Assembly (NCBI GenBank): GCA_022113835.1
Contig: JAILWY010000012.1
Location: 15,748,001-15,812,000 of the forward strand
Length of the DNA stretch: 64,000 nucleotides
Source of the DNA: Atopsyche davidsoni
Taxonomy: Eukaryota; Arthropoda; Insecta; Trichoptera; Hydrobiosidae
Direction of reading: 5' to 3'
The position numbers were made by a program, and so were the translations under genes. This document shows positions 11,380 to 25,400 of the stretch, one piece after another (positions within the stretch are counted from its first letter, which is position 1; every line of letters starts with the position of its first letter). Below the pieces are notes generated by a model that worked only from the letters and a program-made list of their open reading frames with translations, was not told the origin of the DNA and made no database searches.

Positions 11380-13014
11380 CTGAAGGTCTCACCACTAGTT
11401 ACATACAATATATGATATTTGTAAGCCTCTGTACTCGTTGCATTGTCAAATAGTTGGCTGAAGTTCTATCAGCAGCTATTTCTTTTATTGCTTATGTCAG
11501 TGGAGTCATACCAATCGTGGCTCTCGCTCAGTCAGTGGCTAGCAGTGACTTCTGGTAATGGCTCAGTGTGTAAATGATCTAAATATAATATCATCAAATG
11601 ATAAGTTTCCTCACATAAAAACAAAATTTGATAATACATGCTTATTTCTCTGTCACAGTACGATGGTTGAATATATTTACATTTTAGCCCAGAATAATTG
11701 AAACTGCTTTGAAAATCTTGTATATTTGCCTATAATGTAAATTATTGTTGTCTGTAAATAATGGCATCTGAACTGAGAATATCAAGTGCAGCAGTAAGCT
11801 TTGTTGAATGGCTCACGGTGCTGTTGGGTAGTTTATGGCTATTCAGTCTACTGGCCACTTAGACTTATAATTCACTTTGTGTCCCGAATGTGCTAAGTCC
11901 TCATTACACGTTAAGGGTTTTCATTAATTCAAGTATCTATAATTCATATTTATAATGGGATATTTATGTAATAATTATTAGAGATTATTAAATTTTTCAG
12001 GGATTGAATTGTCAATGCAAAAGGAGTTTTAGTTTAAGCTCGAAATATTATAATAAGCTTTAATTGTTAATATTTTAATGTTTTTTCAAATAAACATTAC
12101 ATACACATGTATTTAGGCCCATAAGTTTTCATTCCTTTAGGTAACCGTTGGTTGCAATATTAATATTGTTTTTTTGCAATATTAAGCTAGACCCTCCAAA
12201 CAAGGTTGAAAAGAAAGAAGACGACTTGATATTCCTTAACCGAATAGAAAACCTTATAGTATTTTATGTATGCAAAATAAATGTAATTGTATATAGAATA
12301 TGAAAAATGTAGAATATAATATTAAAATGCAGAAAAAGGACATCTTAGGATTAATAAGCTCCTATAGTACAAAAATACAGGTATGCCAACATTTACCGTT
12401 TTATAGTAATTATAGTAGAATATAACTGGACATAAAGTATGGACAACAATTTTGCAATATAAAGTAAAAGGTATTATTAATTTAATCTTTCAAGTTATTC
12501 CGTATAAAGAAGCAGTTTTGTCAAATCAAAGCTAGATATTGAACAAGATGCAAAACAATTCATTATTGTTACAGGTTAAGAGTTATTATAACTATAAGCT
12601 TTATCATATACGGAATTACAGGCACCGTACGTGTTTCATCAGATGTGAACACTTCCTTTCTTTATAAAATGTCTATTTCTCAAATCTACATTCTTAACTC
12701 AAATTAAAATATCATACGTTTTATTTGAACGTAATGGTTTTAATTGATTCAGTAGAAATATTAATTCTGTCAAGTTGAAATTGTACAACCGAATAAGTTG
12801 AAATCCACAAAAAGAAAAAGCTACACACAAGAGAGAGAAACACAAAGTGAAGTAAATCAGATAATAACACGCCACGCTAATGGATAATGTTACCTTTCAA
12901 ATATGAATAATTTATTAGTTACACTTACGTCGATGCTCCAGTCAAACAGTGAGAGTTGTTTAGAAAATTTCATTTATCTAGCATTATTAATTGTAATATT
13001 AATCAACAATATAC

Positions 13015-13020
13015 TTTATT
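13015..13020 (-). terminator. Candidate DPP10 polyadenylation signal
   Basis: AATAAA on the - strand (tttatt on +), about 325 bases after the DPP10 stop. Further hexamers lie downstream, so a longer 3' end is equally possible. Confidence 0.3.
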
Positions 13021-13341
13021 AATAATTTGACTGATGAAAGACTTGCGTGATTTTCAAACTGTTCACTTAAACATTTTATAACAACCTTAATTGTTCACTT
13101 AAACTAATAATAAATTTATCAAGAAGAAAAACACGCTTTAAATATAATTATCCGATAGTATGAATAAACAAAGTTCTCTGGGCAAAGTGGATTCGCTACT
13201 TTGCTCGGAACGACTGTACATGATGACTTTCATTAGTGATGCGGTGACGGAGGCAGCGTGAGCTTCCACTGCACTGCCGGGGGAGAGCTCGGGGAGGAGG
13301 GAGGAGGGAGCCCCGAGCAGGACCGTGGGCGCCCTCGCTGC

Positions 13342-13470
13342 TTATCTGTCGGGGAGGGCCGGCTTGGTGTCGTCAGGGTCCAGGCTCAGGCACTCTCGCA
13401 GGAAGTCTTCCATTGAGCGGTACACATGCTCCAGCACACCGACCAGCATGTGGTCTTCATCTGCATAGCT
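13342..13470 (-). CDS. DPP10: DPP10 exon 16, histidine and C terminus
   Basis: Residues 799-840 and TAA. Acceptor ttattccag|agctat. Begins SYADEDHML, where His805 is the position of the family's catalytic histidine (DEDH in DPP4). Cys in RECLSLD matches the C-terminal disulfide partner in DPP4. Ends with a polar tail, DDTKPALPDR. Confidence 0.95.
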   Translation of the reverse strand, partial: SYADEDHMLVGVLEHVYRSMEDFLRECLSLDPDDTKPALPDR

Positions 13471-16400
13471 CTGGAATAAAAACATAATCTCAATGAATCA
13501 AATGAAAGTAAGACATCACCTGGCATTTTTATAGCATATTATTCTGTCAAAAAGCAGTAGTCATTTAAAAATCACAACGCCTGTGATGATTTTACAGTAA
13601 ATTGTATTCTAGTAAAATATTAAAAATAATTTCGAAATGGATTTTAGTATTTTTTTTTGTGATGGCAATATTTCACTTCTACCACAAGCAGAAGTCACAC
13701 ATGAAGTTATCTGTCATATGCGTACCTGATATCTAAAGATGACTCCCGCATCTGCGAGCGCTCGCGCCAGCCCCACGCCATGCTGGAGAGGCGCACTGAG
13801 GTCGGCCAGACCGTGCACGAGGTAGAGAGAGTGCGGCGGGACGTTGCGAGCCCGCTGGGTAGCGTCTGCTTCTACGTAACCTTTGTAATTATCAGCCGGG
13901 AGACCCAGAATTCGCTCCGTGAAAGCAGAGTCTAAAAATATTTCAGAGATTTCAGTCAAAGGATAGCTAAGTCATAATGAATGTTGAATATTCCAAGTAA
14001 CACAATAGTGTCAAAAAATCAAGCAAATTCATATGATATATCGCTTGAATGATAGACTTTGAGGCGGTTATTTATAATTACAAGAATATTGAAAAAGAAG
14101 CAAAGTGGCCTACTATAGTAGAGCCAGTCGGTGACGGGCGAGACGGCGACTCCGCATTTGAAGATGTTCTGCTGGGAGCCGAGCAGCATGGCCGTGACGT
14201 AGCCGCCGTAGCCCCAGCCCCACACGCCCACGCGCGTCTCGTCCAGGAATTTCAGGGTATCCAATAAATATCTGAAAATATCGTCATCGTATTTCAGTTC
14301 ACGTATTCAAACAAAAATTATCCTATCGTCAATTATATACTACTGTCTTTTTCAATTTAACAGTTTGTATGTACGTAGAGATGATTTTTTACTATACATT
14401 ATTGATAGATTTAAATTTATGTAAATATTGCATGCGATGATTATCTGATATTTACAAAACTGATATAAATTTTTCGGGTACTGTAAAATTAGCATATCGT
14501 TAGTTATTTGCAACAATACACCATTAAAGCTGAAAATGAGAAGAGATTTAGATTTAAACCGCTCTGGAAGTTTTTGACCAAATTCAATACTGTCGTAGGG
14601 AACGGTATCGAGACTGACTTTCGTACCTGATGACGGTGATTTGATCGATGACTTCCACCCCTCCCAACATGCGGTTGAGAGAGCGTCTGCCCTGGCCGGC
14701 AGCCCCGCGCACGTCCAGCTGCACGTACACCACATCGTTGTGGGATGACATGTAACTGCCCCAGTCCACCGAGAAACGCTCCGACACCTGCGCACTGCCG
14801 GGCCGCCCGTTACTGAAACGCATCGATAGGTCAACGGGCGAACGCTGTCGCGAGTCCTTCCCTCTTCGCATCGGCAGGGAGCACTCACACTTGCACCAGC
14901 ACGGGGAAGGCGGCGTCGCGCAGCTCCTCGCGCCAGCTGGGCGGCAGCAGCAGCTGCACCTGCGCCTTGCAGCCGCCGGGCAGAGGCACCTCGAAGGACC
15001 GCCGCGTGGGCAGCGCCAGCTCCAGCAGCCGCGCGTTGTCCCGCGACCTGTCAAGCCCAGCCGTCACTTCCCTGCGAGCGGACTCGCTTCCGCCATCCCG
15101 GACAGATGGCAGGAGGCGAGGGCCCGGAGCATGCTGACCTGGCGTCGTAGAGGATGCGCTTGAGGCGGTGCGTGGCTGCGAGGTGCACGCCGGCCAGCGG
15201 CAGGCCCGGCCCCTCGCAGGACAGCGCGTAGTGCGCGCAGCCGGCCTCGCGCGACGCCGGGGCCACGTGCGCCTCGAAGTGGCTGCAGTTGGTGTAGTAC
15301 ACGCGGCTGGCCCACAGCGACGAGGACGGCTCGCACGTCACGCAGTGCGGCTCCGTGCGCCGCGGGTCCTCGCTCACGGGGTCGCGCACCACGTACAGGT
15401 GCTGCTGCCCCGGCTTCTTCTCCTGCGTGCCTGCGGCAGACCACGACCCTCATTCGCCAAACGCCGCGACCCGAAGCCGCTCGGCTCGGCTTTGTAATTT
15501 TACTTTTATGTTTTACGTTCCAACTTTGGGCATTCCGAGCTGTTAATTTGCATTTACGGCTATCGCTATCTATCATATCGTTTATCATTATTGAATGACA
15601 CCTCCCCTTAAATATATTACTATTTGAAGGGATAGTAATAAATTTACAAATATTAAACTAATATTGTGGAAGTTCATAATTTTATAACAAAATAAATGTG
15701 ATAACGAGTCAAATTGAATATTGTTTTCGCCCTCGCAATTATTCGCAGTTTCGGGAGCTTACTTTTGGGCTTTTTGTAACTTGGCCAACATTCACGTTAC
15801 AATCTGTTGTGCCGTTTCAAAAGTGAACCCCCATAGCAATTGCCCGCCAGTGATTTGAACTCATTTGAAATAAAAAAAAAAATAGCTTTATGACGGAAAA
15901 ACAAACTAAATTGCAAAACTCAATGTATCGATTCCCCGCAAAAAGATGGCAAGCAGTTATGCCCGTAATTTTGAAATAACAAAATTGCATGTCCAGGGAG
16001 CCATTAGCTCGAGCGAGCGATTCACTCCGCGGGGCTTCCATCACCGCCGGTCGCGAGGTCCGGCGGGGCTGCCCTGCCCGGAGCCTCGCCCGGGACTCCC
16101 TCACCGCAAGGGAGACGCTTGCGGAATGGAATTTTAGCGCTCGGCTCGGGATCAGTGTCGGCATGGCTCGCCTCTAATTCCGATCACGCGGGTCAGTAGA
16201 ACTGGACGAGCTATGGGCGAGGCCATTCTCCGTTTATATTTGAATAGCAGACAATATCATTGGTTATTTAGTTTAAATAAAATTAACAGGAAGGGTTGGT
16301 CAACACTCGAGGATTGACGATGGTGCGAAGAGCCCGGAGCGGGCACAACTATTCAGCCAGGGGTTTATGTTTTTCTACTTAGCTAAATGTTTTAAAAAGC

Positions 16401-19400
16401 TAAGACTAGAGAAGACCAGAATGATCATAGAAAATAAATATCCAGATAATGTTTAAATATCAAATATTGTTAAAATGAGGATTTGAGACTGCAATCGGAC
16501 AGTCGGTTCCCAGTCGATTCTGCGGTGAATTGCGGCGAGGCGGCGACCCTCACCCAGGTAGTAGACGAGGTGGTTGCGGTGGTCCCAGGCGAGGATGCGC
16601 GTGACCTCGTAGCGGCCGTGGGAGAGCACGGCCATGCGCTGCTGCGTGATGGTGACGTGCTTGATGTGCGTGAAGCGGTCCGCCCCGCCCTCGCGGATCT
16701 CCGCCAGCAGCAGGAAGGAGTCCCCGTCGGGCGCGAAGACCGGCGCCGGCTGCACGTCCAGCCACGCGCCGTCGTGCGCGCGCTCCGTGTGCGTCTAAAC
16801 AGACAAGCGGCCTTTGAGGGACATGCTCTACTACTAGTGACGGTCCTACGAAAAACAAAACTGCAGTTTTAATTTGATTTCGTCCTAGTCGTTCGATTCC
16901 TATATTTTTGTATCTTATCGACAATCGAGAAATGTATACAAACTGTACTTCTGTGCGACCGAGCGACCGGAGGCAGTCGTAGCCGTGACCGGGTCGCTCT
17001 GTTTTCAGAATTTGTCACGAAAGTTCTGAAGGATTTTCCCATCGGAGCCCCCGAGCTCTAGCGCTGCGGGGCGGGAGCCGCGCAGACGAGCCCCCGGGCC
17101 GGACGCCTCGCGCGTGCCTCGTGAATATAAAGCGGGCGTACCTTAATACGGACGCCGCGTATTTTATCGCCCATTTTATGAAGGTTAAAGGAAAATTAAA
17201 CATTCAATAAAAAATATTCCCGAAACGTCCGTCCGTAACGATCGGCGGGAGGGCGGCTGGAACAAAAGTCATAAAAGCTAAACGTGCGCCGGCGGCGGCC
17301 GACTTGTTGCCCTCCCGGCGCGCTCTGCTAATCCAAGCGAACCCATAACAATATTCGATACGCGAGAATTGACATCGTCGTGAGGTGAGGAGCACTCACA
17401 TTCGCCGACAATCATTTTTGTCATCGCTGACTTCGGTATAGTTTCTGGCAGTATTGCCTTCCCCGAGAAAGTTCCTTAATCGTGGTGTATGCGCAAAAGT
17501 CTGGCACGTCTTGCGTTAGGCATAATTCACAACCTTTCTGAGTACTCCCAGGGCGCATTTAGTGCTGATTTTTTTTCTCCGGAACAGCTGCAGCCTAATG
17601 TGGCATAACTTCCCAGCCTTGGGGATAGAATCTGATCCGTCTCGCACGGGTCGCTCCCACGCCTATCGGTTATGTTTCTGTAAAACCCTAACCCAACCGA
17701 CTGTACTATAATACTTCTTACCCGGGAATCGATAGCCGCAGTGTAGAAAAACTTATCTACATTTATTTTCACATTTGATCTGAACATTTATTGTTACTTT
17801 ACTTTCGATTGGATTGTCAATCAATAAAAAAACCAAAAATTATAGAGATACTCCAATCCATGGCATTGCACGGAGCGTGTTCAGGCCATGGTCGATAGAT
17901 TCTTGGGGGAATCTTTATTTTAAAACGTACAGATAATGAATTATCCTTTTAAACGAATTGAAACTACCTACATGAGTATGCAAAACACACGCAATATTAT
18001 TTGTTACACATAGCGCTTAAAATCTTCAGCATAATTTTCAACAGATTCAGCAAAAAGAAAATCACTATACAAATTTTTAAATGGTTAATTTTCTATTTGT
18101 GTTGAAACATTATCCAGCATTATTTTTTAAATAAATTTTGTCCAAAAATGTGCATATATAAAATTACATTTCTGAGCATAGCTTCATCACACGATTTCTA
18201 TCGCAAATATGCGATAGCAGTGCAATGAGGCTGTAGTTTTTCAGCGACCCCGTCCTTTGACAGAAGCGGCGCGGCCCCTCTCCGCGGAGGCACTGCGGAC
18301 AGGCCCGCATGGGGAGGTTTCAATTTCCCCGGGAATTTCATCCCCGCAGAGCCGGATGAGTGGAGTAACTTTCCGTTACTGTATGTTTATTGGAGCCGTA
18401 TTGGATCCGGCGGCGCGCGAGCCCGACTCGACGAATTATCAATTTGTTTGGGGCCGAACGAGGGTGCGAACGAGTTTTATGGGGACCAACAATACCGAGA
18501 GCGGCGAGAGTCTATCCCAGACATCCGTGTTTTGCAAACATTATCCGGCGGGGCATGTGACGTTAATTTTAAATACATATCAAATGATTTCGTAAAACAG
18601 AATCACGATGCTACGAGTTGCGGATCGAGCCACTAACCATAAAGATGGCGGCGAGCAGAGCACTCACCGCGTGAATTCGATCCAATGTCCGGTAGTGAGG
18701 ATGCCTCGTCACAAAAAGCGGCACGTATTTCTGTTTCTCAAGGGTCAATATTTATTGAAGATTGATATCGTTCATAATCTTATACCATGGCGGTACACGA
18801 TTAAGGCAGTTGAGGTGAAATCCAGAGCCTTTTGGCATTTTTTAGTGAATACTTGCAGAAAAAAAAATTTTTACTCTGTGCAGTTACACTGCAAATAATA
18901 CACCAACGTCCATGTTTAATGATTCATTAAAACTCTTCTCTATGCAGAAAACTTTTCAACCTGATTATTTCTAGTATCGGTAATGGTGCTTCGATTGTCC
19001 GGATCAATAGCAATAGCGAATAGATAACATTCTATTTTTATTATGGTTGTAAAATATCCACGGAAAGTGCTATTGAGGCTATTTTTTATGAGTTTGCCAA
19101 TATAATTATTCAATAATATGATTTCCAATTTGTATTAAAAATTGTATTTATTTCAATTAAAAACAAAACGTGTGGTAATAATATCGTCTAGTATATAAAA
19201 AGTATATTTATATTAGCGGTTTTAATTACTTTTTCGTGCTTGCGTAGCTTCAAAACAAACAGCGATACGTTTAGTAATATTATCGTGTAATATACGACGT
19301 AGATAGGATCTCTATAAATTAATTTTCGTCTTCCAGCATAGATGGCTTAATTTTTTTTTCTATTAAGAGCTTACATTGTAATGCGACCTTCCGGCCGCAT

Positions 19401-22400
19401 CACCGCAGAGTGGCCTACTCGGACTCGTCGGCTCTCGTCGATTGCGATCACGAACGTGTGAAAATGTACCAATCCAGTTTAATGAAATGGCGACCGATAA
19501 GCCATTCACGCGACTGTCAATGGCCATCCGTTCGTCATGGCGATATCGGCCGGCAGCCTCGGGAGCAGCTGACAACTGCAGTGCGATAGCGACTCGGTGA
19601 ACAAACAAATCGCTCTGTCAAATCTGGCGAAAAATTATTAGGTTGATACGTACGCATGAGCGAGTTCATTGATGGTCATCACCAACGGTGGTGCTTTTAT
19701 TTTAAGCGACCCCACAAACTTGGCATGCTTTGGATTGCGACACAATTTTAAAATGAACAGCTCTTTGATAATCAAATAATTTTAAAAATACTATATAAAA
19801 TCAAAATAATCTCAAAAAGAGTTACGTTCTTAGTGTTCTCAAACAATTACGAGTAATTGTATTGTTTATAATTTAATTTAACTAATATAATTTATAATTG
19901 GGATAAATCGTGGCCTACCTACAAATTTATCATTAATATCTTGAAGATGACGTTTGTGACGGAATCGATGGGTCGAAAACAGAAGATAGTAAAAATGACT
20001 TGGTATAACATCTTAAAGACCCTATTGCAATTGTATTTATTAAACTAAGTTTTTATGAGTTTTATGAATTATATTATTGATTTTTGTGAAGACTGTCTCA
20101 CAGGAAGTACGATTTTGCCTATACAGGTTTGATTGATTGATAATGATTAAGTGCATTTTTTCAAATAATCCCCAAGCTTACACGGCCGGTGCATTTGTAA
20201 GCTTGGGGATGTGGGTTCGAATCCCACACAAATCACGATGATATTTTCTTGAGTTTCTTTAATCAATTTTCAATATTTGAAAAAATGCACTTAATCATTA
20301 TCTATTTATGAATTATCATTAATAATTACAACTTAAATAAAATGTCCAATTGCATAAATATTAAATTGAAAATCAATGAATACCCAAATTTACCAATTAA
20401 AATAAAACAGTTTCAGTATAAATGTATGAATACGCGGGGTTCCCTCCAGGGGGTGGCGGCGAGTGCAGGAGGGGGAGGGTCCGGCCCGACCACACCGGCG
20501 CTGCCCTTTTCAGCCGATTAGCTCAAATTAGCTTACGAGAGGAAGTAACAGAAGATGGTAGAGCGATACCTCGTACACCGAATTACGTCACGGAATAGAT
20601 TTAATTTCTATTATGCAAATATATTAGCCACAACAAGACTACAGTCTAAGTACCTCAGAATACAAGTGCAGGTTGGATGCAATATATTCAACCGCTTAGA
20701 AAATTATTTTTTGAACTGAAAGCTCTGCTTTTAAAGTAGTTTTTTTTCGCATGTACCGGAGTTTTGCATTTTTGTCAATAATACGGTCGATCGGAAATCA
20801 GGTAAAAATATAAATAATGTGATGGAATAGAAGTCACAAGTGGAACAACTTGCGTGCCAGCTACTCGTTCTGGCGCAGATATTTGCGGTGAGGTTCAAGT
20901 TGACGTTTCAAATTGACATTCCCGTACACCATTACGCACGCTGGAATCTAGTCTGTAGACAAACACCCTCAGGCCTGCACTACCCAGTTCTGATGCATAA
21001 ATATCCCGGCCGGCAGCCGACAGACTGCTTTATGAATGCAGTGCACACAATGATCTTAAACGACACTTACAAACTATTTGTTGCCGACTAAGTTTTAAAA
21101 TGTTATCTTTCTGTAATTATTATTTCGATGTCGTTTAAATTTCTTCATGAAACAATGTGATGTAAAAACACGATAAAAGCGCGGAGCGGTGTAAATGCAC
21201 AGTAAAACGAAAGTAAAACGTAAAACGGAAAGTATGTAAGTTTTAAAATTCAAGGATTTTCATAAAATTGATTTTTTTCAGTATTGAGAATGGCAGCGGC
21301 CTGAGTTCATTGTGATTGTTACTAAATCACAATCGAAAATAAGCCATTGTGCAATTTATTAATGCGCTGACGTGAAATATTTTATTCCCAGTATGAAAGC
21401 GAACCGTGCACATGTTATATCGAGTAATAAAATATGATCAAAGCTTTTAATTAAAATGGATCGGCGTTCGGAAAAAAGGAAAAAAAAAAAAAAAAAGCAT
21501 TGAAACTTCACGGGCGAGTGTATTCCTAAATGGAAAGGAGTGAAGCTTAAATTCACTGTAATTAAATTTATCGAGAATTTAAAAATAACGCTAGGCACTA
21601 TGCTTTTAATAAAATTTACCGGCCGTATAAAAAAAAACATATCTTTGAATTTTAAAATGTAAAAGATTGATTGAAAAATAGGCACTACCCAAAACCCCCT
21701 AATCCTCAAAATCTATAAAATTAATTCATCAATACACACAATCTCAGGAAACATAAAAACATGTATCGATATAACTCATGGCTATTAAATTTCTACGTGT
21801 TCATCCCATCCATTGCGTCGAAGGCGTTCCTCTCTCGGTGGCTCCGAGGCTTGCGGCCCTCACTGCGGAGTTCCTTCCGTAATCCGATAATGGAATTATC
21901 TGCTCTCCATTCGTCAATTTACCACTCGCTCCTTCCGAGGCGGGGTTCTATCTCAACTTTCCGAATTTATTTTCGGCAAATTCATTTGAAGTTAGTTGAC
22001 CTAATCAACATTGCATGTGAAATCTATCTTGGATCTCAGACAGTTAGTAAGCGATGGCGATTGGAAGAAACGGACAAGACTGAGGAAGCCGCTTAACGCA
22101 GCACAAAGCTCTAAAATAAATAATTATTATTTTAGAGACATAATCCAGTTTGGTAAAATTCATTTGATTTTTTAAAATAATGTAAATAATACTAAGATTG
22201 ACGGTTCAATCTAATTTGTTGTAATAGAGCAAAGCTATTGAACGCACCTTGTAGTCTCGTTTTGTTTATATTCATGCAATATAGCACTATAAAATAAATA
22301 CTGCTGCAAGTAACAAACGAAGTGTCCCGAAAAATAACAAAGCGTTGAAAAACAAGGAGAAACCGCCAGTTATGTTGAGCATTTTCAAAGGAGCCGTACA

Positions 22401-25400
22401 TGTCGCCTTTGAGTGCACAAGCTAGTGGATTATTTCATTAAGTTTTCCATGCGAGTCTATCCGCAGACACGCCGGGGGAGAAAAATGAATTTAAATAGTA
22501 GGGCTGGCTCACCTGGCCTCTGCGGGGGCGATTGATGTTCCGAGCACGTCGCCTTCCGTGTTTTAATGTGACCTAAACTTGAGATAACTTTGAAAAAAAT
22601 TAAAATACAGTCCCCGGCCCAGTCCGGGCCTGGCCGCGGCAAGGGCGGTGGGAGGAAATTGCAAATTCCCTGTGATGTTGCGGGCGGATATTCAAATTCG
22701 ACCCTGCACTTCATAAAGCGAGCCTAATTTGTTTAAACGATTTTTTGATTAGACGATGGGAACTTGCGAGCTTCTCTCAGCGGCGAAACGATTCCTCGTC
22801 CCCGCTGGTGTGCCTTTTAAAAATTGTTTCTGTTTAGTGCAATAAACGTATTTAAAGAGGTAATAAAAATATATTTGCTGTCTTTAAAAGCCCCGTGAGA
22901 GAAAATATATTACATGGGAAAAAGTAGCCTGCAGAAATATGGGTTAAATAAATATTATTTTAAGGTTATTCATTTTCATAATTTAATATACATGATTTCA
23001 GTTTTAATCAAGCTAATCATAGTATATAATCAGGTCAATAGTGCGCCTTTTGGGTTTACGGTGTGTTATCGAGTATTCTGAAATAAGGCAAAACAAAATA
23101 AGCCCTTATTGACGGACGTGCTTTATGTAGCTCTGGTATATTTTACATATTTGATGGTGAAGTCACGGCGGCGAGTAATTAGCTCGCAGCCGAGATCGAG
23201 GCGCGGGCCGGCACGCCATGAATACCGCATGCAGTATCGGGCCGGGAGTCGAGCGGTGGATAATTAAATCAGCCGCCGATAAAGACGCCGGCGCTCCGGC
23301 AAACAGCTCACGGGGATGAAATAACAAGCGGGGATGTTAAACTGCGCCGGGGAGCTGCCGCGATATCCCCCGAGGTACACACGGGCGGAACTGTTACCGG
23401 ATTAAAGAACAATAACAGCTCCTGTTACACAGTATCCGGGGCGCCGAAATAGTTTCGAGGTTGAGTAAAGTGTAACACGTTAATATGCGATACAGCTTTA
23501 CAGAATCATTCCAGTTTACGGATTGAATTATTTAAATATGATTAATACTAAGTTTTTAATAAAAAGGCACACGGCTGGCTGGACTGACCTCCTGGCAGGT
23601 CCAGTTGGGCGCCAGGCAGGCGCTGACGATGCTGAAGTTCTGCGCGCGGTTCATCCACACGGCCGCCACGTGCTCGTTGTTGTCTCCTACCCAGCTGGCT
23701 GACGTGAGGTAGTACTCCCTGCAAGCCGACAGTTCATTAGCAATACGGAAGCAGTTTTCTAAGCCTTAAAATAAACAAGCACATTTAGGAAATATATTTA
23801 AATCTACCTACTATCTGCTACTAAGCAGAAATATGCCTGATGTATTAATAATAATTTACAATTAAAGCATATCTTTTTAACGTAAAACACGTTTGAGTTC
23901 AGACTTGCTATAACTCGTTCTTTACGCTGCCGGATATAAATTTCCCTCCACTAATTAAGATTCATATCTTATTTAATATATTTACTAGATAGTGGATAGT
24001 GTAATGAAGCCTGTACAATCTCCCCGTGACAAGAGTAATGACTGAACTGAACTGAAATTTTTTTTTAAAATTTATCACAAAATATCCAGGAGCTCCGGGG
24101 GTGGTGCAAAATTCGGGTGCAAATCCGGGCAGAATCACATCCGGCCGCTTGACCTTTGCGCTGCGGGGGGCGCATCTCAAGTGCTGGGCGAAGCATTCAA
24201 ATTAGCCCGGGGGCGCGGTCAGGGGCGGCGCCCTCGCCCCCCGGGGACCCCGCCATTATGATTGTTACCGGCCGGGAGAGCGGTCCGTATTTTGTGGTTG
24301 TTGATGTAATTTGTACGTGAGTTGGAACTTGTTAGGAAGAATCGGTTTTATTTGTGGAAATTGATTTAACAAGAAATAAATATCGCACTATCGGAGATGA
24401 ACCGAGATCGCAACGAGCAGCGATCAGAACATTGAAGTTATTAATATTTTATTGGAATGTATTTTATATGATATTAAAACATTAAATTACAAAAGGGGAG
24501 TGCGTCTAGTAAAAAGAAAAATCTGCAATTCGATGAACACTATTCTTCTCGATGATCGGTCTTTCGGTCTGATGCAATTACGTAATCAAAACTTGCTAAA
24601 CGCCCCGCACGATACGCCCCCTCCGCGGGGGTGTAATTAATTTCCAATGTGGATTGTGATAACGCGGGTGGGGTGGGTGAGGTGGGTGAGGTGGGTGGGG
24701 TGGGTGGCAGGGGTCGCCACACTTCCGCCGGAGATATACGGCCAGCGGGGGAGTCCTCGCCGGACGGGCCGCGGAATTGCGTATTTGTACTTCACGTCAT
24801 GACTCTTAATTTATGGGAAACTTTTGTAGTTTGGTTTTTGTTTATGTGCTAATAGATGAAGATATGAACTTTAGATTATTTGTCCGTAATGTCTTGAGAT
24901 TACATTTTAAAATAGGTAAACTTTATTATCCGAAAACTTGAAAAATCTTTTCTGTATTAAAGTTTTTATTCTATGCGAAATAAAATAATCTTTGTTTGCA
25001 TACGTATATACTAGATAGATACAAAATATTTGTATTGTACAACATATTTCAAAGCTGCATAAATAGACAACAAGAGATTGTTTTGTAGAAAGGAATTCTG
25101 ACTCCATTTTCAAGGGGAATTTAATGAAAGACTGGGAGAAGGGAAAGTACACAACACCACATCATCGCAAGCCCCCCAGCTCTTTATGAATTAAGGGAAT
25201 GAAAGCTGTCGGCGAGCGGTGTTCCAGTAATGCGTGGCAGCGAGCGGGGAGGGGGTGGAGATTAATAACAGCCGACGCAGTGGTTGAAGAGGAATGCGGC
25301 CTGTACTCACTGTCCCTCAAGCGCGGGGGGCGGGTGCACCTCCCAGCGCTGCGGCTGGCTGGCGTTCTTCACCTCGATGATCCACAGCTTCACAGTGGGG

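Larger units (their letters stand above)
7691..13341. other. Convergent gap between SPO11 and DPP10
   Basis: About 5.6 kb of strongly AT-rich sequence, almost without the GC islands found elsewhere in the window. It must contain both 3' untranslated regions. The - strand part just below 13342 is GC-rich for about 130 bases, then AT-rich. The only coding-like segment is the candidate exon at 11257-11379. An open frame at 10492-10701 (-) shows no family motif. Confidence 0.6.

Noticed and set aside
20840..21091. 83-codon + strand frame in DPP10 intron 9
   Set aside because: Starts at GTG, no family motif and no splice signals; possibly a conserved non-coding patch.
24649..24852. Gly/Val/Glu-rich 67-codon frame
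   Set aside because: Translation of the G-rich minisatellite and flanks; no conserved motif.
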